DNA from: Neobacillus sp. PS3-12
Lineage (GTDB): Bacteria > Bacillota > Bacilli > Bacillales > Cytobacillaceae
Direction of reading: 5' to 3'
DNA length: 64,000 nt
Assembly (NCBI RefSeq): GCF_030915385.1
Contig: NZ_CP133268.1
Location: 3,570,001-3,634,000 of the forward strand
Shown one piece after another: positions 8,453 through 16,663 of this stretch (positions are counted from its first letter, which is position 1; each line of letters opens with the position of its first letter). The position numbers were made by a program, and so were the translations under genes. A model generated the notes under the pieces. The model ran no database searches and was not told the origin of the DNA. It saw only the letters and a program-made list of their open reading frames with translations.

Positions 8453-8515
8453 ATTAGTTTTAATCTGGAAATTAAGGAAATACATCATGTATTAGCGGAT
8501 AATTTTTTTTCAGTC

Positions 8516-8533
8516 AATTTGTTAACGTGAACA
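8516..8533 (+). promoter_or_regulatory. LacI-type operator, proximal copy
   Basis: AATTTGTTAACGTGAACA is an exact inverted copy of the site at 8435-8452, 81 bases away centre to centre. That spacing would allow DNA looping by a tetrameric or paired repressor, most simply the regulator at 11773. The 8229-8594 gap holds these operators, the cre-like sites and the uxaC promoter area. Confidence 0.7.
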
Positions 8534-8548
8534 AAAAAATCGCAAAAT

Positions 8549-8563
8549 ATGAAAACGCATTCG
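8549..8563 (+). promoter_or_regulatory. cre-like site 2 upstream of uxaC
   Basis: ATGAAAACGCATTCG fits the CcpA consensus WTGNAANCGNWNNCW except at the last base. It lies 32 bases before the uxaC start, a position where CcpA would block transcription. Confidence 0.5.
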
Positions 8564-8594
8564 AAACTTATAAGAATAGAAAGATGGTGATCAT

Positions 8595-10001
8595 ATGTCC
8601 GGTTTTATGGACGAAAATTTTCTGTTGAAAAATGAAACAGCAGTGCGATTGTATCATGATTATGCAAAACAAATGCCAATTATTGATTATCACTGCCATT
8701 TAAGTCCAAAGGAAATTTATGAAAATAAAACATTTAAAAATGTTACTGAAATTTGGCTATATGGTGATCACTACAAATGGCGTCAGATGAGAAGTAATGG
8801 TGTCGAAGAAGAGTACATTACCGGTAGCGCCAGTGACTATGATAAATTCATGGCTTGGGCAAAAACAGTTCCAATGTTGATTGGTAACCCGCTTTATCAT
8901 TGGACACACTTAGAGCTACAAAGATTTTTTGGAATTTATGAAGTACTAGATGAAGAAACAGCTCCACAAATTTGGGAAAAGATTAATGCTCAATTAAATA
9001 GTGAGGGATTCGGGGCAAGAGATTTTATTAAAAAATCAAATGTAAAGGTTGTTTGTACAACTGACGACCCTACTGACAGCCTTGAATATCACTTCAAGTT
9101 AAAAGAAGAAACTGATTTCGATGTACAGGTTTTACCAAGTTTTAGACCTGATAAAGGCTTAGAAATTAATCGTGAGACTTACTTGCCATGGGTTGAAAAG
9201 CTCCAATCGGTATCAGAAATTTCCATTCAAACTTTTGATGACTTCCTAAAAGCACTTGAATCAAGAGTAAGATTTTTTGATTCAGTTGGATGTAAAGTTT
9301 CTGACCATGCAATTGATCAAATGATGTATGCAGAGACTTCAAAAGAAGAAGCTGCTGCCATTTTCGCCAATGCATTACAAGGTAATAAAGTATCCATTGA
9401 GGATGAAAAGAAATACAAAGCATTCACGATGACATTCTTAGGCGGACTTTATCACGAATTAGGCTGGGCAATGCAATTCCACATTAATGCATTACGCAAC
9501 AACAACGCAAGAATGTTTGAATTAATGGGCCCAGATACAGGCTGGGATTCGATCAATGATGAGCCAATTGCTAAGCCGTTATCAAAATTATTGAGTTCAA
9601 TCGAACAGAGCAAGGGACTTCCAAGAACAATCATTTACTCATTAAATGCAAACGATAACGATATCATTGCTACCATGATTGGTAATTTCCAAGGCGGAGG
9701 CATCGCTGGAAAAATTCAATTTGGTACAGCATGGTGGTTTAACGATAACAAAGAAGGCATGCTTGCTCAAATGAAGTCATTATCCAATCTTGGACTATTC
9801 AGTCGTTTTATTGGAATGCTGACTGATTCAAGAAGTTTCCTATCTTATACAAGACATGAGTATTTCAGAAGAATTGTTTGTGGCTTAATTGCTGAGTGGG
9901 TTGAAAATGGAGAAGTACCAAATAACATCGAATTTTTAGGTAAGATTGTTCAAGGTATTTCTTACAATAATGCCAAAGAATATTTTGGTTTTGATCTATA
10001 A
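8595..10001 (+). CDS. uxaC: Glucuronate isomerase UxaC
   Basis: UxaC isomerises D-glucuronate to fructuronate and D-galacturonate to tagaturonate in the cytoplasm. The 468-residue protein has the full family length. The metal-binding HxH of this amidohydrolase-fold enzyme is His33/His35 in IIDYHCHLSPKEIYENK. Other family stretches are WLYGDHYKWRQMRSNGV, VVCTTDDPTDSLEYH and the C-terminal LTDSRSFLSYTRHEYFRR. The ATG follows GGTG. It is the first gene of the hexuronate cluster, behind two inverted LacI-type operators and two cre-like sites. The neighbours uxaB and uxaA indicate use mainly on galacturonate. Confidence 0.96.
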   Translation: MSGFMDENFLLKNETAVRLYHDYAKQMPIIDYHCHLSPKEIYENKTFKNVTEIWLYGDHYKWRQMRSNGVEEEYITGSASDYDKFMAWAKTVPMLIGNPLYHWTHLELQRFFGIYEVLDEETAPQIWEKINAQLNSEGFGARDFIKKSNVKVVCTTDDPTDSLEYHFKLKEETDFDVQVLPSFRPDKGLEINRETYLPWVEKLQSVSEISIQTFDDFLKALESRVRFFDSVGCKVSDHAIDQMMYAETSKEEAAAIFANALQGNKVSIEDEKKYKAFTMTFLGGLYHELGWAMQFHINALRNNNARMFELMGPDTGWDSINDEPIAKPLSKLLSSIEQSKGLPRTIIYSLNANDNDIIATMIGNFQGGGIAGKIQFGTAWWFNDNKEGMLAQMKSLSNLGLFSRFIGMLTDSRSFLSYTRHEYFRRIVCGLIAEWVENGEVPNNIEFLGKIVQGISYNNAKEYFGFDL

Positions 10002-10188
10002 AATAAAAGGCTCTGTTAACATTTAAAATAGCTAAAAATAAAAAAAGGAATCCCATCTCTTTATGCAGGTTTACTTTGCGGATAAGACCAGCATGAAGGA
10101 GGAGATTCTAGAAAAATTTATATCGTTTTCATTATATCAGTAAATTGTTAATCATTTCAAGTACAGTAGTATACAAGGAGGCTAATTT

Positions 10189-11592
10189 ATGGCAGAAAAT
10201 CTTGCTCGTAAATTAAATACAGAAACGAACCAAGAAATAAAAACAATTCCTACAAAAGAGAAAGCTCTGTATGGATTTGGTGACTTTGGTAATGGATTTA
10301 TGTTTGACTTAGGTCAGTCTTATTTAATGCACTTTTATACCGACGTTGCAGGCATTAGTGCCGTTGCAGCAGCTGGTGTTTTCTCTCTAACTAAAATCTT
10401 CGATGCGTTTATGGATCCTTTGGCAGGATCACTTATTGACTCAAGGGCAGCTGGACCACGAGGTAAATTCCGTCCTGTCATGATGCTTTCTGCTATTATC
10501 CTTGCCGTTTTGACGGTTGTTACATTTACGATGCCAAACCTTTCAATGGGCGGAAAAATCGCTTGGGCGTACGGAACCTACATGGCTTGGGGTCTTGTCT
10601 ATTCATTTACAAATGTACCTTATGGATCTTTGGCATCTGTTATGACGAGGGATGTCGGTGAACGATCATTTATGGCTTCAACCCGTCAGGCTGGTTCTAT
10701 CGGGGCACAATTGGTTACAGGCGTGGCATTTGTACCGATTTTAGCAATGTTCTCAAGTCCGAAAATTGGTTATCCTGTTACTGCTGCCATTATGGCATTT
10801 ATCGGTATTATCGGTTTCTTTATCTGTTACAAAGGTACGAAAGAACATATTAAAGTTGAAAATGCTAAAGGAAAAGAAAAAGCATCAGCAAAAGACTATT
10901 TCAAAGTTGTATTCACGAACCGTCCATTATGGTGCTTGGTATTAATGACATTGTTCACCATTTCAGCAATGAATACGAATAATGCAATGATGATCTATTT
11001 CTGCCAATACAATCTTGGACATGTTGGCCTGCAGCCAATTATTAACTTTATCCAAATGGGTAGTTCGGTTGTAGGTATCACTTTAATTCCATTTTTAGTT
11101 CGTCGTTTTGGCAAAAAGAAAACAGCAATGGCTGGATTACTAATTGGGGTCGTTGCTGATGGTTTAAACTTCGTGATTCCAACAAATATTTATTCTTTTA
11201 TCGTATTAGTATCAATCGGTTATGCAGCTTTAGCTATTTCAAATGGTGTAACATGGGCGTTTGTTTCAGATGCGATTGATTATGGTCATTGGCATACTGG
11301 TGTTCGTAAAGAAGGCGTTACCTATGCTGCGTTCAACTTCTCTCGTAAAATCGCACAATCACTTGCTGCTATTGTTTCTGCCGGTGTTCTTGCGGCAACT
11401 GGATATATTGCTAACGCACATCAAACTGCAGGTACGCTTCTAGGAATTAAAGGTACAATGACCCTTTATCCAGCGGTTGCATTATTGCTTGCAGCGATCA
11501 TTATCGGCGTTTTATACAATTTGTCCGATGATAAGTTCAAAAATATTGCTAACGACTTAAATAACGGACGTTGGGAAAAAGGAACTTTCTAA
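10189..11592 (+). CDS. Hexuronate transporter of the GPH (glycoside-pentoside-hexuronide) family
   Basis: This 467-residue integral membrane protein has about 12 predicted segments. The GPH signatures are present: GFGDFGNGFMFDLG near residues 28-41 and FDAFMDPLAGSLIDSR with GPRGKFRPVMML after the second and third helices. GPH carriers are cation-coupled sugar symporters, and the position between uxaC and the regulator makes hexuronates the likely substrate (compare YjmB in B. subtilis). A strong AAGGAGG precedes the ATG. The 187-base gap from uxaC holds a TGTTAACATTTA half-operator-like stretch and no convincing gene. A terminator follows at 11617-11654. Confidence 0.9.
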   Translation: MAENLARKLNTETNQEIKTIPTKEKALYGFGDFGNGFMFDLGQSYLMHFYTDVAGISAVAAAGVFSLTKIFDAFMDPLAGSLIDSRAAGPRGKFRPVMMLSAIILAVLTVVTFTMPNLSMGGKIAWAYGTYMAWGLVYSFTNVPYGSLASVMTRDVGERSFMASTRQAGSIGAQLVTGVAFVPILAMFSSPKIGYPVTAAIMAFIGIIGFFICYKGTKEHIKVENAKGKEKASAKDYFKVVFTNRPLWCLVLMTLFTISAMNTNNAMMIYFCQYNLGHVGLQPIINFIQMGSSVVGITLIPFLVRRFGKKKTAMAGLLIGVVADGLNFVIPTNIYSFIVLVSIGYAALAISNGVTWAFVSDAIDYGHWHTGVRKEGVTYAAFNFSRKIAQSLAAIVSAGVLAATGYIANAHQTAGTLLGIKGTMTLYPAVALLLAAIIIGVLYNLSDDKFKNIANDLNNGRWEKGTF

Positions 11593-11616
11593 TCAGGAAT
11601 TAATATGATTAATAAT

Positions 11617-11654
11617 AAAAGGCGAGAGATTACTTTGTAATCTCCCGTCTTTTA
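11617..11654 (+). terminator. Terminator after the hexuronate transporter
   Basis: An interrupted stem (core GAGATTA with TAATCTC, flanked by GGCG and CGTC) ends in CTTTT. It separates the uxaC-transporter unit from the regulator gene. Confidence 0.75.
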
Positions 11655-11701
11655 GATAAATATTTTTGCAAGAGTTTAAAATTATGATTGTCCTGAGATA
11701 C

Positions 11702-11715
11702 TGTTAACGTTTACA
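11702..11715 (+). promoter_or_regulatory. LacI-type operator upstream of the regulator
   Basis: TGTTAACGTTTACA differs by one base from the perfect palindrome TGTTAACGTTAACA. It lies 58 bases before the regulator's GTG and suggests autoregulation. Confidence 0.6.
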
Positions 11716-11772
11716 ATAGAACTATACTTCCTGGTAAGATTCATGTAGGCGTAAGACAAAGGGTGAATAAAA

Positions 11773-12771
11773 GTGGTTACAATTAAAGATATTGCAAAGC
11801 TGGCCAACGTTTCCCATACGACGGTATCACGAGCATTAAATGACAGCCCGTTAATTAAGCCAGGAACGAAGAAAAAAATTTTAGAAATAGCGTCTCAATT
11901 AAACTATACGCCTAACTTTAATGCAAAGAGTCTCGTGATGCAAAAATCTCATACCATTGGCCTTTTCTTTACGAGCATATCCAATGGTACGTCACCTAGC
12001 TTTTTTGCAGATACTGTAACAGGTGTTAATAGTATTATTAATGAGAACTACAATTTATTTGTTAGAGGAATTGACGATTATAAAGACTTTTCAACCATCC
12101 ACCATAAAAGATTTGATGGAATTATCTTGATGAGCCAGCGGGAAGTTGACAATGCCTTTATCTATCATGTGCTTAATCAAAAAATTCCAATTGTCGTTAT
12201 TAATAGAGAAGTCGATGACCAATCTATTATCAATATTTTATCTAACGACCGTGAAGGTTCTTGTCAGGCTGTTAAGTATTTAGTCAAAAAAGGCCATAGG
12301 GATATTGCGATCATTGAAGGGATCAAAGGCTTTAAATCGACATTGGAACGTAGGGAAGGTTATTTACAAGCATTAATTCAGCAGAAAATTCCAATCCGAA
12401 ATGAATATATCGTTCAGGGGAATTATGATATGCAAAGCGGATATAGGGCAATGGAAAAACTGCTTTCCTTGAAAAATCCTCCAACAGCTGTCTTTTGTTC
12501 CAACGATGACATGGCAGTAGGAGCCCTCAATGCCGCATTTGCAAAAGGATTAAATGTACCAAAGGATATCTCTGTGATCGGTTTCGATGATATTCAAATA
12601 GCACAATACACGAATCCATCACTAACAACGGTTAAAAAACCAATTGAAAAAATTAGCAGACTTGGCGCAGAAAAGATCTTAGAAATTGTTGAAAATACGG
12701 AACAAAAAGGTGAAAAGATATTTGTTGAAACAGAGTTAATAAAAAGAAAAACCGTTGCATCCAGGAAATAA
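11773..12771 (+). CDS. LacI-family transcriptional regulator of hexuronate genes
   Basis: The N-terminal helix-turn-helix reads TIKDIAKLANVSHTTVSRAL, a canonical LacI-family DNA-binding domain. It is followed by the hinge (YTPNFNAKSLVMQKSHTIGL) and a periplasmic-binding-protein-like effector domain with FCSNDDMAVGAL and VPKDISVIGFDDI. The start is GTG, 332 residues, with AGGGTG upstream. It sits inside the uxa cluster, as ExuR (YjmH) does in B. subtilis. Matching operator-like sites occur before uxaC, before this gene and before uxaB. I infer that it represses the cluster until a hexuronate or keto-deoxy sugar acid binds. The effector is not visible in the sequence. Confidence 0.9.
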   Translation: MVTIKDIAKLANVSHTTVSRALNDSPLIKPGTKKKILEIASQLNYTPNFNAKSLVMQKSHTIGLFFTSISNGTSPSFFADTVTGVNSIINENYNLFVRGIDDYKDFSTIHHKRFDGIILMSQREVDNAFIYHVLNQKIPIVVINREVDDQSIINILSNDREGSCQAVKYLVKKGHRDIAIIEGIKGFKSTLERREGYLQALIQQKIPIRNEYIVQGNYDMQSGYRAMEKLLSLKNPPTAVFCSNDDMAVGALNAAFAKGLNVPKDISVIGFDDIQIAQYTNPSLTTVKKPIEKISRLGAEKILEIVENTEQKGEKIFVETELIKRKTVASRK

Positions 12772-12774
12772 ATG

Positions 12775-12811
12775 ATCCCGTTTACAATAAAAAGGGACTT
12801 GTAAACGGGAT
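12775..12811 (+). terminator. Hairpin after the LacI regulator
   Basis: A 12-bp perfect stem (12775-12786? paired with 12800-12811) has a GTTTACA/TGTAAAC core and a 13-base loop. The U tail is poor, so it may be a weak terminator or a spaced operator pair. Confidence 0.5.
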
Positions 12812-12827
12812 TATTAATAAAGTAAAA

Positions 12828-12841
12828 TGTTAACGTGTGCA
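12828..12841 (+). promoter_or_regulatory. LacI-type operator upstream of uxaB
   Basis: TGTTAACGTGTGCA shares the TGTTAACGT left half with the other operators in the cluster and lies 24 bases before the uxaB start, so binding here would also block elongation or initiation. Confidence 0.55.
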
Positions 12842-12864
12842 TAACCAAAATGGAGGAATGAAAA

Positions 12865-14334
12865 ATGCAAAGACTGAGCAAAAGTACTGTAGAACCTCAT
12901 AAAAACTATCCGGAAAAGGTACTTCAATTTGGCGAAGGGAACTTCTTAAGGGCGTTCGTTGATTGGCAAATCGATGTTCTTAACAAAACAACTGATTTTA
13001 ATGGTAGTGTGGTGGTTGTTCAGCCTCTAGGCCAGGGAATGGTTGAAATGTTAAATGAACAAGATGGCTTGTATACCCTTTATTTACAAGGTATTCAGGA
13101 TGGAAAAGCTGTTAGAGAACATACACTGATCGATTCTATCAGCAGAGGAATCAATTTATATTCTCAATATGATCAATATGTTGAACTAGCTAAAAATCCT
13201 GAACTTCGCTTTATTTTTTCTAATACGACAGAAGCTGGCATTGCATACGACGAAACAGACCGATTAGAAGACCAGCCGCAAAAAAGCTTTCCTGGTAAGC
13301 TAACTGCATTCCTCTATCATCGCTTCCAGGCCTTTAATGGAGATAACAGCAAAGGATTTATCATTATCCCTTGTGAATTAATTGACCGTAACGGAGAAAA
13401 ATTAAAAGAAATCGTTCTTAAGTATGCAGCTCTTTGGAACCTTGGTGAGGAATTTGTTCAATGGATTAACGACGCCAATACTTTCTGCTGCACCCTGGTT
13501 GACCGAATCGTACCTGGTTATCCAAGAGATACAATTGGGGAAATCACTCAAGAGCTTGGTTACCAAGATAATCTAGTAGTAGTTGGCGAAGTGTTCCACT
13601 TTTGGGTGATTGAAGGTCCAGCGTGGATTAAGGATGAGTTCCCAGTTCATTTAGCTGGATTAAATACAATTTTTGTAGATGACCAAACACCATATAGAAC
13701 AAGAAAGGTTCGCATTTTAAATGGAGCACATACAGCGATGACTCCGGTTTCTTATCTATATGGATTAGACACTGTTGCAGAAGCAGTTGAGCATCCAGTA
13801 ATCGGAAAATTTATTAAAGAAATTATTTTTGAAGAGATTATCCCAACATTGGATCTGCCAATTGAAGAATTAAACTTCTTTGCAAATGCAGTAATTGAAA
13901 GATTCATGAATCCGTATGTAAAACATTTCTTAATGAGCATTTCATTAAATTCAATGTCTAAATATGAAACAAGAGACTTGCCATCTTTATTGGAATACAT
14001 TAACCGCAAAAATGAATTACCTAAAAAACTTGTCTTCTCTCTAGCAGCTCTTATGGCTTTCTATAAGGGAAAAAGAGGAGAAGAAGATATTAATTTGGCA
14101 GATGATCAAGATATTCTTGAATTATATAAAGAGCAATGGGCTACATTTGATGGCAGCATTGAGAGTGTAAGATCAATTGTTACGAACGTTTTAGGATATG
14201 AAAAGAACTGGAAAATGAATCTAAATGAGGTTCCAGGTTTAACTGACGCAGTAACTAATTATCTTTTTGAAATTGTATCAAATGGAATGGAGAAAGCAGT
14301 TGAGGCTGTTTTAGGGGAGAAAGCCAAACAATAA
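12865..14334 (+). CDS. uxaB: Tagaturonate reductase UxaB
   Basis: This 489-residue protein belongs to the mannitol dehydrogenase family (long-chain, NAD-dependent) and reduces D-tagaturonate to D-altronate. Family marks are the N-terminal [18 protein letters not shown] nucleotide-binding segment, the central RIVPGYPRD and the [21 protein letters not shown] segment, whose Lys-Asn-His residues lie at the active site. The ATG follows GGAGGAATG. It is 15 bases ahead of uxaA, so the two form an operon. Tagaturonate reductase is preferred over fructuronate reductase because altronate dehydratase follows and no mannonate dehydratase is present. Confidence 0.94.
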   Translation: MQRLSKSTVEPHKNYPEKVLQFGEGNFLRAFVDWQIDVLNKTTDFNGSVVVVQPLGQGMVEMLNEQDGLYTLYLQGIQDGKAVREHTLIDSISRGINLYSQYDQYVELAKNPELRFIFSNTTEAGIAYDETDRLEDQPQKSFPGKLTAFLYHRFQAFNGDNSKGFIIIPCELIDRNGEKLKEIVLKYAALWNLGEEFVQWINDANTFCCTLVDRIVPGYPRDTIGEITQELGYQDNLVVVGEVFHFWVIEGPAWIKDEFPVHLAGLNTIFVDDQTPYRTRKVRILNGAHTAMTPVSYLYGLDTVAEAVEHPVIGKFIKEIIFEEIIPTLDLPIEELNFFANAVIERFMNPYVKHFLMSISLNSMSKYETRDLPSLLEYINRKNELPKKLVFSLAALMAFYKGKRGEEDINLADDQDILELYKEQWATFDGSIESVRSIVTNVLGYEKNWKMNLNEVPGLTDAVTNYLFEIVSNGMEKAVEAVLGEKAKQ

Positions 14335-14348
14335 GGGGAGAATCATTC

Positions 14349-15836
14349 ATGTTAGATTTTATTAGAATCAATGAAATCGATAATGTTGTGGTAGCGTTAC
14401 AGGATTTAGCTAAAGGTCAAACCATTCAAGTGAATGGAAAAGAGGTTGAGTTAAAAGATGATGTAAAGCGTGGCCATAAGGTTGCTATAGATGAAATTCA
14501 GGAAAATGAATATGTGATTAAGTATGGTTATCCAATTGGCCATGCAACACAGCCTATCGGTGCGGGTGAGCATGTTCATACTCATAATACAAAAACTAAT
14601 CTTGATGGCATTGTGGACTACCAATTTAATCAGAAATTAACAAGCAACCCATTTAAAAATGAGAACCTTACATTTAAAGGTTTTAAACGTAAGAACGGCA
14701 ATGTTGGAATCCGCAATGAACTTTGGATTGTACCAACTGTTGGCTGTGTCAATGGTGTTGCTGAAACAATCATTAAACGTTTTCAAAAGGAAGTTGGCGA
14801 TATCAGTCCGTTTGAGAATGTCCTCGTCCTGAAGCATAACTATGGCTGTTCACAGCTTGGGGAAGACCATGGCAATACTAGAAGTATTTTACGCGATGCC
14901 GTACTTCATCCAAATGCTGGCGGGGTCCTTGTCCTAGGCCTTGGATGTGAAAATAATAACCTGTACGAATTTAAAGAAGGTCTTGGTGAATATGATGAAG
15001 ACCGAGTGAGGTTTCTTGTTTCCCAAGAGGTTGGCAATGAAATTGAGGCTGGTGTTAACCTTTTAAAAGAAATCTATGAGGCAGCCAAAAGTGATCAGCG
15101 CCAAGAAGTGCCATTATCCGAATTGAAAATCGGGTTAAAATGTGGCGGTTCTGATGGCTTATCAGGTATTACGGCAAACCCATTACTTGGAAAATTATCT
15201 GATTTCCTAGTAGCCCAAGGCGGAACAACAGTTTTAACAGAAGTACCTGAAATGTTTGGTGCTGAAACGATCCTTATGGAACGTGCTGAAGACAAAGCAG
15301 TATTTTCTAAGACAGTTGATTTAATCAATGACTTCAAAGAATACTTCATGGCAAGCAACCAGCCTGTTTATGAAAATCCTTCTCCAGGAAATAAAGCAGG
15401 AGGTATTACAACATTAGAGGATAAATCTCTTGGTTGTACGCAAAAAGCTGGAACATCAGTTGTTACAGACGTCCTAAAATATGGAGAAAGATTGAAGACA
15501 AAAGGTTTAAATCTTTTAAGTGCCCCAGGAAATGACCTTGTTGCTGCATCTGCGTTAGCATCAGCAGGCTGTCAGCTAGTTCTATTTACAACTGGCCGCG
15601 GAACTCCATTTGGCACCTATGTTCCAACGATGAAGGTTTCAACGAATACTCCATTATTTGAAGCAAAGCCACATTGGATTGACTTTAATGCAGGAGTATT
15701 ACTAGAAGAATCAGCAGATACAGTATTGCGTAACTTCATTGATTATGTCATTCAAGTAGCTAGTGGTGAACAAGTGAATAACGAAAAGAATGACTTCAGA
15801 GAAATTGCGATTTTTAAAACTGGTGTAACTTTATAA
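14349..15836 (+). CDS. uxaA: Altronate dehydratase UxaA
   Basis: UxaA dehydrates D-altronate to 2-keto-3-deoxygluconate. The 495-residue protein carries the N-terminal SAF-like domain (about 1-90, with HVHTHNTK) and the large dehydratase domain. Conserved cysteines suited to metal or cluster binding are in VPTVGCVNG, HNYGCSQLGEDH, LGLGCENNN, LKCGGSDGLSG and LGCTQKAGTS. The start follows AAGGGGAG. It is complete and collinear with UxaA/YjmJ. A hairpin lies between it and kdgA. Confidence 0.95.
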   Translation: MLDFIRINEIDNVVVALQDLAKGQTIQVNGKEVELKDDVKRGHKVAIDEIQENEYVIKYGYPIGHATQPIGAGEHVHTHNTKTNLDGIVDYQFNQKLTSNPFKNENLTFKGFKRKNGNVGIRNELWIVPTVGCVNGVAETIIKRFQKEVGDISPFENVLVLKHNYGCSQLGEDHGNTRSILRDAVLHPNAGGVLVLGLGCENNNLYEFKEGLGEYDEDRVRFLVSQEVGNEIEAGVNLLKEIYEAAKSDQRQEVPLSELKIGLKCGGSDGLSGITANPLLGKLSDFLVAQGGTTVLTEVPEMFGAETILMERAEDKAVFSKTVDLINDFKEYFMASNQPVYENPSPGNKAGGITTLEDKSLGCTQKAGTSVVTDVLKYGERLKTKGLNLLSAPGNDLVAASALASAGCQLVLFTTGRGTPFGTYVPTMKVSTNTPLFEAKPHWIDFNAGVLLEESADTVLRNFIDYVIQVASGEQVNNEKNDFREIAIFKTGVTL

Positions 15837-15844
15837 TGTGAACC

Positions 15845-15875
15845 AATTAGTTGGGGACATAGTCCCCAGCTAATT
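15845..15875 (+). other. Hairpin between uxaA and kdgA
   Basis: A 14-bp stem with one wobble pair (15845-15858 with 15862-15875) has a tiny loop and no T run. It may act as a partial terminator or RNA processing site that lowers kdgA relative to uxaA. Confidence 0.5.
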
Positions 15876-15914
15876 ATTATGTGCATTTTTATTAGAAAAA
15901 TTTGGGGGTGTTTA

Positions 15915-16553
15915 GTGTTGAAAAAGGACTTACTTTCATTATTAGAAATAGAAAAGGTTGTTGCGATTATTAGAGGAATTCCCGATGGCAGCGGGGAACA
16001 AACGGCAAAGGCATTGTTAGCAGGCGGAATTTCATTTTTGGAAATTACACTTAATACAAATGGCGCATTGAACATGATCGATGAATTAAAAGGGAAACTA
16101 GGGAGTCAAATGCGAGTTGGAGCAGGTACTGTCCTAAATCTTAAGATGGCTAAGGAAGCGGTACAAGCAGGGGCAGAGTACTTAATTTCTCCAAATTTAG
16201 ATGAATCAGTTTTAGCTTATGGCTTAGAACAAGGTGTGGATGTATGGCCGGGAACATTGACACCTACGGAGATTGTTCGTGCTTACGAACTTGGGGCCAC
16301 TGCTGTTAAGGTTTTCCCAATCGGTTCAATGGGAATGAAATATATTAAAGATATACGCGGACCGCTAAACCATATCCCAATGATGGTAACTGGCGGAGTC
16401 AACCTTGATAATATGAAAGAGGTATTGGGCTATGGAGCCATCGCAGTCGGCTTAGGTGGAAATTTGGTTAACAACAGTTTGATTAAACAAGGTAATTTTG
16501 AGGAAATTACCAAATTGGCAAAAGCTTATACTAATCTTGCCAAAGAAGTGTAA
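15915..16553 (+). CDS. kdgA: KDPG/KHG aldolase (2-keto-3-deoxy-6-phosphogluconate aldolase)
   Basis: The enzyme splits KDPG into pyruvate and glyceraldehyde 3-phosphate, the last step of hexuronate breakdown. Family motifs are VVAIIRG near the start, LEITLNT, the MRVGAGTVL segment with the catalytic glutamate region, ISPNLDE, and AVKVFPIGSMG with the Schiff-base lysine. The GTG at 15915 (or TTG at 15918) is preferred because GGGGGTG lies just upstream; the frame stays open to 15879 without a ribosome site. The product is about 212 residues. A KDG kinase gene is missing from the cluster, so KDG must be phosphorylated by an enzyme encoded elsewhere. Confidence 0.93.
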   Translation: MLKKDLLSLLEIEKVVAIIRGIPDGSGEQTAKALLAGGISFLEITLNTNGALNMIDELKGKLGSQMRVGAGTVLNLKMAKEAVQAGAEYLISPNLDESVLAYGLEQGVDVWPGTLTPTEIVRAYELGATAVKVFPIGSMGMKYIKDIRGPLNHIPMMVTGGVNLDNMKEVLGYGAIAVGLGGNLVNNSLIKQGNFEEITKLAKAYTNLAKEV

Positions 16554-16579
16554 TGATTTTTTAGGAATAATCATCATTC

Positions 16580-16632
16580 ACCATCATAAAACACTAATGG
16601 GTGCTTTACCTGTGTTTTATGATGGTTTTTTG
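16580..16632 (+). terminator. Terminator after kdgA
   Basis: A 15-bp perfect stem (16580-16594 with 16612-16626) runs into six or seven Ts. It stands only about 30 bases before the alpha-galactosidase start, so that gene depends on readthrough or on a promoter that overlaps the hairpin. Confidence 0.88.
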
Positions 16633-16663
16633 TACTTTCGTTTTTTCTCAAGGGGGGATTGTT

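Noticed and set aside
16601..16663. Signal peptide on the alpha-galactosidase
   Set aside because: The hydrophobic extension lies in the loop and right arm of the kdgA terminator; the TTG at 16664 has the ribosome site and gives the expected catalytic numbering.
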